Part shown: piece after piece, positions 14,865-21,306 of the stretch
Numbering within the stretch: position 1 is the stretch's first letter
How the letters are laid out: each line of letters opens with the position of its first letter
Origin: a virus
Strand: one strand, 5' to 3'
IMG/VR virus record: IMGVR_UViG_3300025120_010918
Coordinates: 1-24,464 of that record
DNA length: 24,464 nt
The notes under the pieces: generated by a model
Databases searched by the model: none
What the model was told of the DNA's origin: nothing
Seen by the model: only the letters and a program-made list of their open reading frames with translations
Program-made: the position numbers and the translations under genes

Positions 14865-16328
14865 ATGAGCAGTTGTAAACTAGTAATAAAAGATGAGGTA
14901 AACGTGAAGTTCGAGAACCTAAGTCTCGAATGGCGTAAAAGATTATCTAACAAATTCAAATACGAGATACCCTATGCAAGACATTTACCAGCAGTGAAGT
15001 TAGGTAGATGGGATGGTAAGGTCAGTTTCTTTGGATTAGGGGGCACCACATACCTAAACCTAGTTGATCAGATACTTCCCATACTAGACGAGGGAGGTGT
15101 GTACATAGATGTCGAAGATAAAAGAGAAAAGCACAACTTTGAATTCAAAGCAGTAGATAAAGGTTATCTATCTCACATAAAGTGGCCGAAGAATCATCCA
15201 GCCGCGGGACAGCCGATAGAGTTGCGAGACTACCAAGTGGAAACAATTAACAAGTTTATAGAACATCCACAAAGCATACAAGAGATTGCCACAGGAGCGG
15301 GCAAGACAATAATCACAGCGGCTTTGTGCCAACTGGTCGAGCCTTATGGACGTACACTAACAATAGTGCCAAACAAGAGCCTTGTCACACAAACGGAAGA
15401 AGACTTCCTTGCTTGTAACTTGGACGTGGGTGTATACTACGGTGACAGGAAAGAGCTAGGCAGGTTCAACACTATCGCAACATGGCAATCGTTAAATGTA
15501 TTAGAAAAGAAAAGCAAGGACGAACACTCTGAAGCATTTGCAGAAGCAATAAAAGGAATCAACACAGTAATAATAGATGAGGTGCACATGGCAAAGGCAG
15601 ATGTGCTTAAAAGATTACTGACGGGGCCATTCGCACACTGTGGCATACGTTGGGGTCTGACAGGAACTGTGCCAAAAGCAGATTATGAATTCATGGGATT
15701 GAAATGTAGCATAGGTGACGTGTCCAATAGGATACAGGCCAGCGAATTGCAGGACAAGGGTGTACTCGCAAACTGTCACGTCAATGTTTTACAGACACAG
15801 GATCATCCACAATTCAAAACATACGGAGAAGAGCTGAAATGGCTAACTACGGATAAAGTCAGAATGAAATGGGTGGCCAACACCATCAAAGATATATCGT
15901 CATCAGGAAACACACTAATACTTGTAGATAGAATATCAGCAGGTGAAATACTACAAGAGCAATTGGAAGATTCAGTTTTCGTATCTGGGGCAACCAAAAA
16001 CACAGACAGAAAGGAACAATACGATGAAGTGTCTACAGCGACAAATAAAATTATTATTGCCACATATGGAGTGGCTAGTGTTGGTATCAATATTCCTAGG
16101 ATATTCAATCTTGTTCTTATTGAACCTGGCAAATCTTTTGTAAGGGTCATACAGAGCATAGGAAGAGGTATTCGTAAAGCAGAAGACAAGGACAATGTCC
16201 AAATTTGGGATATTACCAGTAGTTGCAAGTTTGCGAAAAGACACCTGGGTGCAAGGAAAAAGTTTTACAAAGAGGCCAATTACCCGTATAATATAGAAAA
16301 GATAAATTATGAAAATCCTTACACTTGA
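14865..16328 (+). CDS. uvsW: UvsW-type superfamily 2 DNA helicase
   Basis: A 487-aa helicase. T4 UvsW unwinds branched DNA, R-loops and Holliday-type junctions and helps switch from origin- to recombination-dependent replication. Seen here are an N-terminal substrate-binding domain (about 1-105) with LPAVKLGRWDGKVSFF, then LRDYQ (120-124), Walker A ATGAGKT (142-148), motif II DEVH (238-241) and motif III LTGT (265-268). A C-terminal RecA-like domain ends with QSIGRGIRK (motif VI). Length is close to the 500-odd residues of T4 UvsW. It follows the unknown 453-aa gene with one base between them and overlaps the next gene by 20 bases. Confidence 0.93.
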   Translation: MSSCKLVIKDEVNVKFENLSLEWRKRLSNKFKYEIPYARHLPAVKLGRWDGKVSFFGLGGTTYLNLVDQILPILDEGGVYIDVEDKREKHNFEFKAVDKGYLSHIKWPKNHPAAGQPIELRDYQVETINKFIEHPQSIQEIATGAGKTIITAALCQLVEPYGRTLTIVPNKSLVTQTEEDFLACNLDVGVYYGDRKELGRFNTIATWQSLNVLEKKSKDEHSEAFAEAIKGINTVIIDEVHMAKADVLKRLLTGPFAHCGIRWGLTGTVPKADYEFMGLKCSIGDVSNRIQASELQDKGVLANCHVNVLQTQDHPQFKTYGEELKWLTTDKVRMKWVANTIKDISSSGNTLILVDRISAGEILQEQLEDSVFVSGATKNTDRKEQYDEVSTATNKIIIATYGVASVGINIPRIFNLVLIEPGKSFVRVIQSIGRGIRKAEDKDNVQIWDITSSCKFAKRHLGARKKFYKEANYPYNIEKINYENPYT

Positions 16329-16812
16329 TAACAGAACATACAAACTAGAGAAGATACCTGAATGGGTAGACGAGAATCTAAGATTTGCAGTACTAGATAA
16401 TGCTGATCCAGATAATCCGGATTTCTTTTACATACCGTTAATATTTCTAGAAAGTTTTAATGCTCCGGCGGCCGTCTTAGAAATTGGACCGCACAAGATA
16501 AAGATGCCACTGGACTGGAAAATGTTAATAGGAGAAGCAGGACAACAAGAAATGCATGTGCTACCTATAACCAGTTTGAATGACCGGGGGTTTGACGCAT
16601 TTACTTTCAACCCATTGTCTAGTCCAAAGCCTGATTTCTATCCAATTGATGTAGTAGACATCTACACAGAAGTAAAATGGTATTTTCCAAAGATCAAATC
16701 AGGACAGATGTTGGCAGTACCTTTAAGCAATGGAGCGAATCCCATATGTGCCTACTTTGTCAAGGACATTTCGAGACAATGCGAACAGGTGGACTATGGC
16801 TCAGTCTGGTAG
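16309..16812 (+). CDS. Unknown 167-aa phage protein
   Basis: Not recognised with certainty. It is acidic (many D/E), rich in beta-prone stretches and prolines, and ends NPICAYFVKDISRQCEQVDY, which has the look of a conserved signature of marine T4-like phage proteins, though I cannot name the family. There is no membrane segment, no signal peptide and no nucleotide-binding loop. The start lies 20 bases inside the end of uvsW, and its own end overlaps the next gene by 17 bases, so expression is coupled to the recombination and replication genes. It may be an accessory protein of DNA metabolism, which is inference from position only. Confidence 0.8.
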   Translation: MKILTLDNRTYKLEKIPEWVDENLRFAVLDNADPDNPDFFYIPLIFLESFNAPAAVLEIGPHKIKMPLDWKMLIGEAGQQEMHVLPITSLNDRGFDAFTFNPLSSPKPDFYPIDVVDIYTEVKWYFPKIKSGQMLAVPLSNGANPICAYFVKDISRQCEQVDYGSVW

Positions 16813-17029
16813 GAAATCAATCACAATCGATGCACCGGTCATGATAACCAGCAACAAAATCGCTGTGTGGATGGACGAGAACTGGATGCACAATTTTTTC
16901 GACTTCATAAAGAAACATAAATTCCAATTTTCAGGTTTACAACACAAACACAATAAGATAAAATTAACATTCGTAACAGCAAAAGAATGCACAATGTTTG
17001 CACTAAAATATGCCAGTAGAAAAAAATAG
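16796..17029 (+). CDS. Unknown 77-aa basic protein
   Basis: A small, lysine- and histidine-rich protein (HKHNKIK in the middle, ASRKK at the end) of unknown function. The ATG at 16796 is preferred over one at 16730 because an AGGTGG ribosome binding site lies 3-4 bases before it and the overlap with the upstream gene shrinks from 83 to 17 bases. Alternating hydrophobic residues (ITIDAPVMI, IKLTFVTA) suggest a small beta-alpha fold. It overlaps the probable gp62 gene by 20 bases. It could be a nucleic-acid-binding accessory factor, but nothing in the sequence proves it. Confidence 0.65.
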   Translation: MAQSGRKSITIDAPVMITSNKIAVWMDENWMHNFFDFIKKHKFQFSGLQHKHNKIKLTFVTAKECTMFALKYASRKK

Positions 17030-17462
17030 AAAATTTTTTGATTTAAGGAACGGATTAAAAGCCGTTGACTTCAGAAACAAAGATTACTTTGACAGGATAG
17101 ACGACAAAGAAAAATCCCTGTACAGTCCATACATGCTGATGAGATATGTATCAAACGTTTCTTCGAAAGATCCTTTCTACGTAGAACACTATGTAGAGAT
17201 GATCAACGAGTGCGTCAACAAGCACTGTTTCACACTAGGCAAACACAAGAAACTTTTATGGATATTGACTGCCATGTGTGGGGCGGAGACACAACAGTTC
17301 CATCCATGGATGAAACCCATGAAGCGTGTGCCAAACAAGAGTTTAAAGAAACTGCAACAGATATACCCAACATGGAAGGAAGCAGACCTAGAGACATTGG
17401 ACAAAGTGATTACGGATAGAGAACTAGAGGAGTTAATAGAAGCACATGGCATCGACAAATAA
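17010..17462 (+). CDS. 62: Probable clamp-loader small subunit (gp62-like)
   Basis: A 150-aa protein. The order SPYMLMRYVSNV, EMINECVNK, KHKKLLWIL, HPWMKP and then a helical tail DLETLDKVITDRELEELIEAHG follows the pattern of the T4-type clamp loader subunit A (gp62) family. In that family a Pro-Phe/Tyr near the N-terminus is followed by a short Asn-bearing helix, a Trp-Lys turn and an acidic C-terminal helix. With gp44 it would load the gp45 sliding clamp for the polymerase. No gp44 or gp45 gene is in this window. T4 gp62 is 187 aa, so this version is shorter. Neighbours are DNA-replication genes, which agrees. The identification is by motif layout from memory and is not secure. Confidence 0.55.
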   Translation: MPVEKNRKFFDLRNGLKAVDFRNKDYFDRIDDKEKSLYSPYMLMRYVSNVSSKDPFYVEHYVEMINECVNKHCFTLGKHKKLLWILTAMCGAETQQFHPWMKPMKRVPNKSLKKLQQIYPTWKEADLETLDKVITDRELEELIEAHGIDK

Positions 17463-18129
17463 ATGTACATACTGTGGCAAGGAGTTCGCTAAAGAAAGAA
17501 CATTACAAGTACACCTGTGCGAGCCCAAGAGAAGGTACCTACAAAAAGATGAGAAGTGGGTAGTAAATGCGTTCATGGTGTTCCAGAGATTCTATCAGAT
17601 ACATCAGCACAATTCAAAAACAAAGACGTACGACGATTTCGTTAAAAGTTCGTACTACAATGCCTTTGTGAAATTTGGTAGGTTCATTATGCATATTAAT
17701 CCACTGTATCCAGAAAAGTACATAGAGTTTGTGTTGAGATCAAAAATTAAGTTGGATCATTGGTCAAGGGATGACTTGTACGAAACGTATCTCATAGAAG
17801 CATTAAAAACTGAACCTGTGGAGGCCGCACTACAGAGGAGTATTACAACAATGATGGACTGGGCAACAGAACAAAACGCACAATGGTCTGACTACTTCCG
17901 TTTGGTCAACACCAACAGAGCAGTGCAACACATACAGCAGGGAAAGATAAGTCCGTGGCTGTTGCTAGGTTGCAACGCAGGCAAAAGGATGTTAAAATCA
18001 TTTAACGACGAACAATTACAAATGATTGAAAGATTTATTAATACCAGTTTTTGGCCAAGCAAGTTAAAGAGCTATCCTGCTGATCACATGCTGGTACAGG
18101 ACACAGCAAAGGAGGCCAAGATTGTCTAA
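17446..18129 (+). CDS. Zinc-finger protein of unknown function
   Basis: A 227-aa protein. A compact zinc finger lies at the N-terminus: C7-x2-C10, then H23 and C25 (CTYCGKEF ... QVHLC), similar to a C2H2/C2HC finger. The rest is alpha-helical with many aromatic residues (WVVNAFMVFQRFYQ; HWSRDDLYETYL) and lacks catalytic motifs that I can name. A nucleic-acid or protein-binding role in replication is plausible from the finger and the neighbours. Its start overlaps the probable gp62 gene by 17 bases, with a GAGGAG site upstream. Its stop overlaps the next gene's TTG start by 8 bases. Confidence 0.8.
   Translation: MASTNKCTYCGKEFAKERTLQVHLCEPKRRYLQKDEKWVVNAFMVFQRFYQIHQHNSKTKTYDDFVKSSYYNAFVKFGRFIMHINPLYPEKYIEFVLRSKIKLDHWSRDDLYETYLIEALKTEPVEAALQRSITTMMDWATEQNAQWSDYFRLVNTNRAVQHIQQGKISPWLLLGCNAGKRMLKSFNDEQLQMIERFINTSFWPSKLKSYPADHMLVQDTAKEAKIV
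18108..18124 (+). promoter_or_regulatory. Strong ribosome binding site before a TTG start
   Basis: AAAGGAGG (18108-18115) is followed by a 6-base spacer and TTG at 18122. This is among the best Shine-Dalgarno matches in the window and decides the start of the 77-aa gene. Confidence 0.6.
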
Positions 18130-18355
18130 AATTAATTTAGAAGTTGCAGAGAACTTAGACTTCGAAGAAGGCGACTGTGCTATCACAATCAAGAAGGACG
18201 GATCCATCGGCAAAGTTATTGTACCAAAGATGAATCGAGCCATGTTGGATAGTGCCGGATACAAAGCACTACTGGACGTTGTAGAAGTATTACAGCCGGG
18301 AGCAAAAGATGAATTCATTAAACACAACGAGGCCACAGGAGGGAGCGTACACTAA
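18122..18355 (+). CDS. Unknown 77-aa protein with TTG start
   Basis: Function not recognised. A short beta-rich N-terminus (ITIKKDGSIGKVIVP) is followed by a helical part with the stretch YKALLDVVEVLQPGAKDEF. It is acidic overall. The TTG start is supported by a strong ribosome binding site and by the 8-base overlap with the previous gene. Its stop shares one base with the start of the DnaE-palm-like gene (TAATG), so the two are likely translated together. The two proteins may act as partners, which is inference from coupling only. Confidence 0.7.
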   Translation: MSKINLEVAENLDFEEGDCAITIKKDGSIGKVIVPKMNRAMLDSAGYKALLDVVEVLQPGAKDEFIKHNEATGGSVH

Positions 18356-18945
18356 TGCCTGATGTAGACATAGATTTCTTTGACCGAGACAACACATTAA
18401 AACTTTTCAAGCACACACCTGCTTCCATGATCAAAGATGGCAAAAGCGAAAAACACAAGACAGGGGTCTACTTCCACGCAGTTCCAGAACATCCAGTCAC
18501 AGGACATGCCTCATTGGATTACAAGAATGCAGAGGATCGAGGATACTTTAAAATAGATTGTCTAAATGTAAACATATACAAAGATGTTAAGTCAGAACAA
18601 GAACTAGTTGAACTGATGATACAGGAACCCGACTGGGACATGTTGAAAGATACAAAGATAGTAGAAAACCTTTTCCATCTGAATGGTCATTTCAATATAG
18701 TGTCCAAGTTGGAACCACGTACCATAGAACAACTTGCGGCTGTACTAGCAATCATACGTCCTGCTAAAAGAGGACTGATGTACAAGGATTGGACTGATAT
18801 AATGAAAGAGGTATGGGTCAAACCAATCGATGGCAGTTACTTCTTCAAAAAATCACATGCTGTTGCATACGCCCAAGCGATAGTAGTGCAGATGAATTTG
18901 ATAAGCAGAGCTAAATATAGTTTTGATGCACCATCAAAAAACTAA
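18355..18945 (+). CDS. Miniature DNA polymerase III alpha (DnaE) palm-like protein
   Basis: A 196-aa protein that lines up in order with the palm domain of C-family polymerases. PDVDIDF (2-8) matches the DnaE PDxDxDF motif with its two catalytic Asp (D3, D5). EKHKTGV (32-38) matches the KHAGGV block, and HPVT (46-49) the HPVT block before the third acid. FKIDCL (65-70) matches KFDFL with the third catalytic Asp (D68). QLAAVLAIIRP (126-136) matches the 'ALVALFRPGP' block and KKSHAVAYA (165-173) the 'NKSHSAAYA' block. About 100 residues that separate the first two blocks in DnaE are missing, as are the PHP, fingers and tau-binding parts. Whether it polymerises, binds DNA or regulates is unknown. 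It overlaps the 48-aa gene by 20 bases. Confidence 0.75.
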   Translation: MPDVDIDFFDRDNTLKLFKHTPASMIKDGKSEKHKTGVYFHAVPEHPVTGHASLDYKNAEDRGYFKIDCLNVNIYKDVKSEQELVELMIQEPDWDMLKDTKIVENLFHLNGHFNIVSKLEPRTIEQLAAVLAIIRPAKRGLMYKDWTDIMKEVWVKPIDGSYFFKKSHAVAYAQAIVVQMNLISRAKYSFDAPSKN

Positions 18946-19072
18946 AAAAAGAAAATCCAAAAAACGCAGTAAAAGAATCCCCAAAAAAGATTGGTATGAG
19001 AACGCTTATGATCCTACCAACCCGTTGACAATATATTTTGCAAAGTATATTAATAAAGACGGAAAAGTTTAA
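18926..19072 (+). CDS. Small basic protein, 48 aa
   Basis: A small open frame starting at an ATG inside the end of the DnaE-palm-like gene (20-base overlap, the same spacing as several other junctions here). The first 21 residues are extremely basic (KTKKRKSKKRSKR), followed by DWYENAYDPTNPLTIYFAKYI. This fits a nucleic-acid-binding peptide with a short folded tail. Its stop overlaps the stop of the opposite minus-strand gene by four bases (TTAA). It fills an otherwise empty gap, supporting a real gene, but no family is recognised. Confidence 0.55.
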   Translation: MHHQKTKKRKSKKRSKRIPKKDWYENAYDPTNPLTIYFAKYINKDGKV

Positions 19073-19443
19073 ACGGGTCTTCTTACCAACTGTATAGTAC
19101 GTCTCTTCACCCGTTTCTTTGAAATATCAGAAAGTCTTACAGTTGGCCCGTGTACTATTTCAACATCCTTTGAATTAAGAGTTACCAATGTTGTTCTAAA
19201 ATACCTAAACTCACCTTTTAGGAATATGTTGATTGGTAGTTTGCGATTTGATTCGTGCCACCAAGTCTCCCCACATTTCAAATACTTCATCTTGTCTTGG
19301 GGCATCATCAATCTACCATAATCGTAGAAACTGATAACATTGGTGTCTTCGTTCTGCACAATGCCCACATACTCCAAATCGCCCTTTCTAATCAGGCTTA
19401 GGAATGGGAACTTGTCCCTTAGAGTGTTAAAAATTTCGTTCAT
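19069..19443 (-). CDS. Unknown 124-aa protein, lone minus-strand gene
   Basis: Function not recognised. The sequence is a mixed alpha/beta protein with VGIVQNEDTNVISFYDYG near the start, a conserved-looking CGETWWHESNR, and a basic end (SKKRVKRRTIQLVRR) that could bind RNA or DNA. It looks like a small domain of phage type. The ATG at 19443 is 32 bases from the divergent structural gene. Its stop overlaps the plus-strand 48-aa gene. Plus-strand transcription from the replication block would read it antisense. Confidence 0.75.
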   Translation of the reverse strand: MNEIFNTLRDKFPFLSLIRKGDLEYVGIVQNEDTNVISFYDYGRLMMPQDKMKYLKCGETWWHESNRKLPINIFLKGEFRYFRTTLVTLNSKDVEIVHGPTVRLSDISKKRVKRRTIQLVRRPV

Positions 19444-19451
19444 TCTATATC

Positions 19452-19459
19452 TATAAATA
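19452..19459 (+). promoter_or_regulatory. T4-type late promoter TATAAATA
   Basis: TATAAATA is the exact T4 late promoter element, used by the phage sigma gp55 with gp33/gp45. It lies 16 bases before the ATG of the structural gene at 19476, so the predicted start near 19465 gives a leader of only about 10 bases. No other exact copy was noticed on either strand in the window. Confidence 0.8.
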
Positions 19460-19475
19460 CTGTTAAATATGTATT

Positions 19476-20279
19476 ATGCAAACAGTACAAAGGTATTTAA
19501 TAAATCAATTGGTAATCGCCTACATAAATGGTTATCACGGAAGGAACTCAAAAGTGTACGATAGACGCTTAACATTGCACAGAGGGGTATCAAACCCAGT
19601 CTCATTCACGTTTAAGAACGAGGATCAGAAGGCACAGGACATTACTTCTAAGACCTACGAGTTCAACATGATTGATTCTGAGACTAAGAAAGCAATTCTC
19701 ACAAAGACATTGACTGTGTTAGATGACGGATCAACAGTGAGTACAAAAGGCGATGCTAGTTGCACAATCACAGAAGGCGACCTATTACCGCTAGATGCCA
19801 AATTCTACAACTTCTCTGTCCGTGAAGTCAAGTCAGATGGTAGCAGGGAGATCACGTATGCAGACACAGGATACGCGGCCGCTGGCACTGTTGAACTATT
19901 AGATGGTGCATACCCAGAATTTGTAGCAAGTACAAGTGTATCAAGTTTCACAGCACCAGGTGGTCCATTAACTTACACATCGGGATCCATAGATGCAAGG
20001 CCAGGCATCAATAATAACAAAGCACTACACACTATCGCAGTGTACACAAAGAACTTCACTGGAGCATTGAGGGTTCAAGGAACAATGAGTGCTTCACCGA
20101 GCAACACAGATTACTTTGATATTACCATGGAAGGTGCAGGATCAACTGCAAACTCTTTCACTGACTCAACAACAGTTACCAACTTCAACTTCACAGGCGT
20201 TTATCACAGCGTGAGATTCAGTTGGGGCAACAGCACTGATAATACCGGTGTGATTGACAAAATCCTATATAGACAGTAA
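19476..20279 (+). CDS. Putative virion structural protein (baseplate/tail-fibre type)
   Basis: A 267-aa, beta-rich, Ser/Thr/Asn-rich protein with no catalytic motifs. The N-terminal stretch (SKVYDRRLTLHRGVSNPVSF, then FKNEDQKAQDIT) has the form of the N-terminal domain of phage baseplate/fibre upper proteins (BppU-like) that attach to the virion. The C-terminal half (SIDARPGI ... NFTGALRVQGTMSASP ... FNFTGVYHSVRFSW) looks like a jelly-roll or receptor-side domain. The T4 late promoter just upstream supports a late, virion role. It stands alone between early genes. Its place on the virion is not known, and the N-terminal relationship is from memory of such proteins. Confidence 0.72.
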   Translation: MQTVQRYLINQLVIAYINGYHGRNSKVYDRRLTLHRGVSNPVSFTFKNEDQKAQDITSKTYEFNMIDSETKKAILTKTLTVLDDGSTVSTKGDASCTITEGDLLPLDAKFYNFSVREVKSDGSREITYADTGYAAAGTVELLDGAYPEFVASTSVSSFTAPGGPLTYTSGSIDARPGINNNKALHTIAVYTKNFTGALRVQGTMSASPSNTDYFDITMEGAGSTANSFTDSTTVTNFNFTGVYHSVRFSWGNSTDNTGVIDKILYRQ

Positions 20280-20292
20280 AATAGTATAGATT

Positions 20293-21306
20293 ATGAATCT
20301 TATACAGAATACAATTCTGACTAGTCTTCCTGCGAACAGAAAGAAGACCCCAAGCGGATGGATCAGTTTCAACGCACCTTGTTGTGTGTATAATGGCGAA
20401 TCAGCAGACAAGAAGAAGCGTGGCGGTATAATGACCAGTGCCGACGGCACAGTCAGTTATCACTGTTTTAACTGTGGTTTCAAAGCGAGCTATGTGATAG
20501 GACGTAAACTGACCTACAAGATGAGACAGTTCATGGGATACATCGGAGTTCCAGATGACACTATAAAGAAACTTGCCATAGAAGCCATGCGTGAGGAAGA
20601 AGGCGATGTCAAGTATGAGAAGAAAAAGTTTGTAACATTTGGCAAAAAAACTTTGCCAAACAATACTAAATCATTAGACACGTGGTTAGAAAAATACACC
20701 ACAGGAACATTATCAGATGTAGAACAGAAAAGAATAGACAACTTGTTAACCTATCTGTCTAGCAGAGGTATAGGTGCTGACTGGTATGACTTCATGTACT
20801 CTCCAAACAAAGTGTGGGACGTGTATCAACGATTATTGATACCATTTTATTGGCGAGGAGAGGTTGTAGGATTCACGGGCAGGATGTTTGAGGAATCAGA
20901 TGGAGTAAAGTATTACACAGATGTATGGCCTGGATACGTGTTCAACATGGATGCACAAGATTGGACGAGAAAATTTGTAATAGTAACTGAAGGACCTTTC
21001 GATGCTATATCCGTTTCTGGTGTAAGCATACTTGGTTCGGAGATAAATGATACACAGCGAGAGCTGATAGACAACCTTGGTAGACAAGTGATTGTTGTAC
21101 CAGACCGAGACGCACCAGGAGAAAAACTTATTAATCAAGCAACAGAATTTGGATGGAGTGTAGCGTTCCCAGAATGGAACGAAGATGTGAACGATGTAGC
21201 AGATGCCGTGTTGAAGTACGGGAGACTGTTCACAATTCAATCTATATTAAAAACAACAGAGACCAGTAAATTAAAAATAGATTTGAAAAGAAAGATGTAT
21301 GGTTAA
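20293..21306 (+). CDS. 61: DNA primase (T4 gp61-like)
   Basis: A 337-aa primase that makes RNA primers for lagging-strand synthesis with the gp41 helicase. The N-terminal zinc-binding site is APCC (C30, C31) plus CFNCGF (C58, C61). A second part (about 150-215) includes LLIPFYWRGEVVGFTGR, the primase RNA-polymerase basic domain. The TOPRIM domain has TEGPFDAIS (232-240, with the catalytic Glu) and PDRDAPG (270-276, with the DxD-type acids). Length is close to T4 gp61 (342 aa). It starts 13 bases after the structural gene with no strong promoter seen in the gap, so late readthrough may contribute. Its stop overlaps the radical SAM gene by 8 bases. Confidence 0.9.
   Translation: MNLIQNTILTSLPANRKKTPSGWISFNAPCCVYNGESADKKKRGGIMTSADGTVSYHCFNCGFKASYVIGRKLTYKMRQFMGYIGVPDDTIKKLAIEAMREEEGDVKYEKKKFVTFGKKTLPNNTKSLDTWLEKYTTGTLSDVEQKRIDNLLTYLSSRGIGADWYDFMYSPNKVWDVYQRLLIPFYWRGEVVGFTGRMFEESDGVKYYTDVWPGYVFNMDAQDWTRKFVIVTEGPFDAISVSGVSILGSEINDTQRELIDNLGRQVIVVPDRDAPGEKLINQATEFGWSVAFPEWNEDVNDVADAVLKYGRLFTIQSILKTTETSKLKIDLKRKMYG

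Noticed and set aside
15803-16343. Two minus-strand open frames of 141 and 123 codons inside uvsW
   Set aside because: uvsW motifs are intact across this region, and the antisense products have no recognisable domain or start signal.
19025-19053. TTGACA followed 17 bases later by TATTAA, a possible sigma70 promoter
   Set aside because: It lies inside the 48-aa frame, the -10 matches only 4 of 6, and it would transcribe antisense to the minus-strand gene. A chance match in AT-rich DNA is likely.
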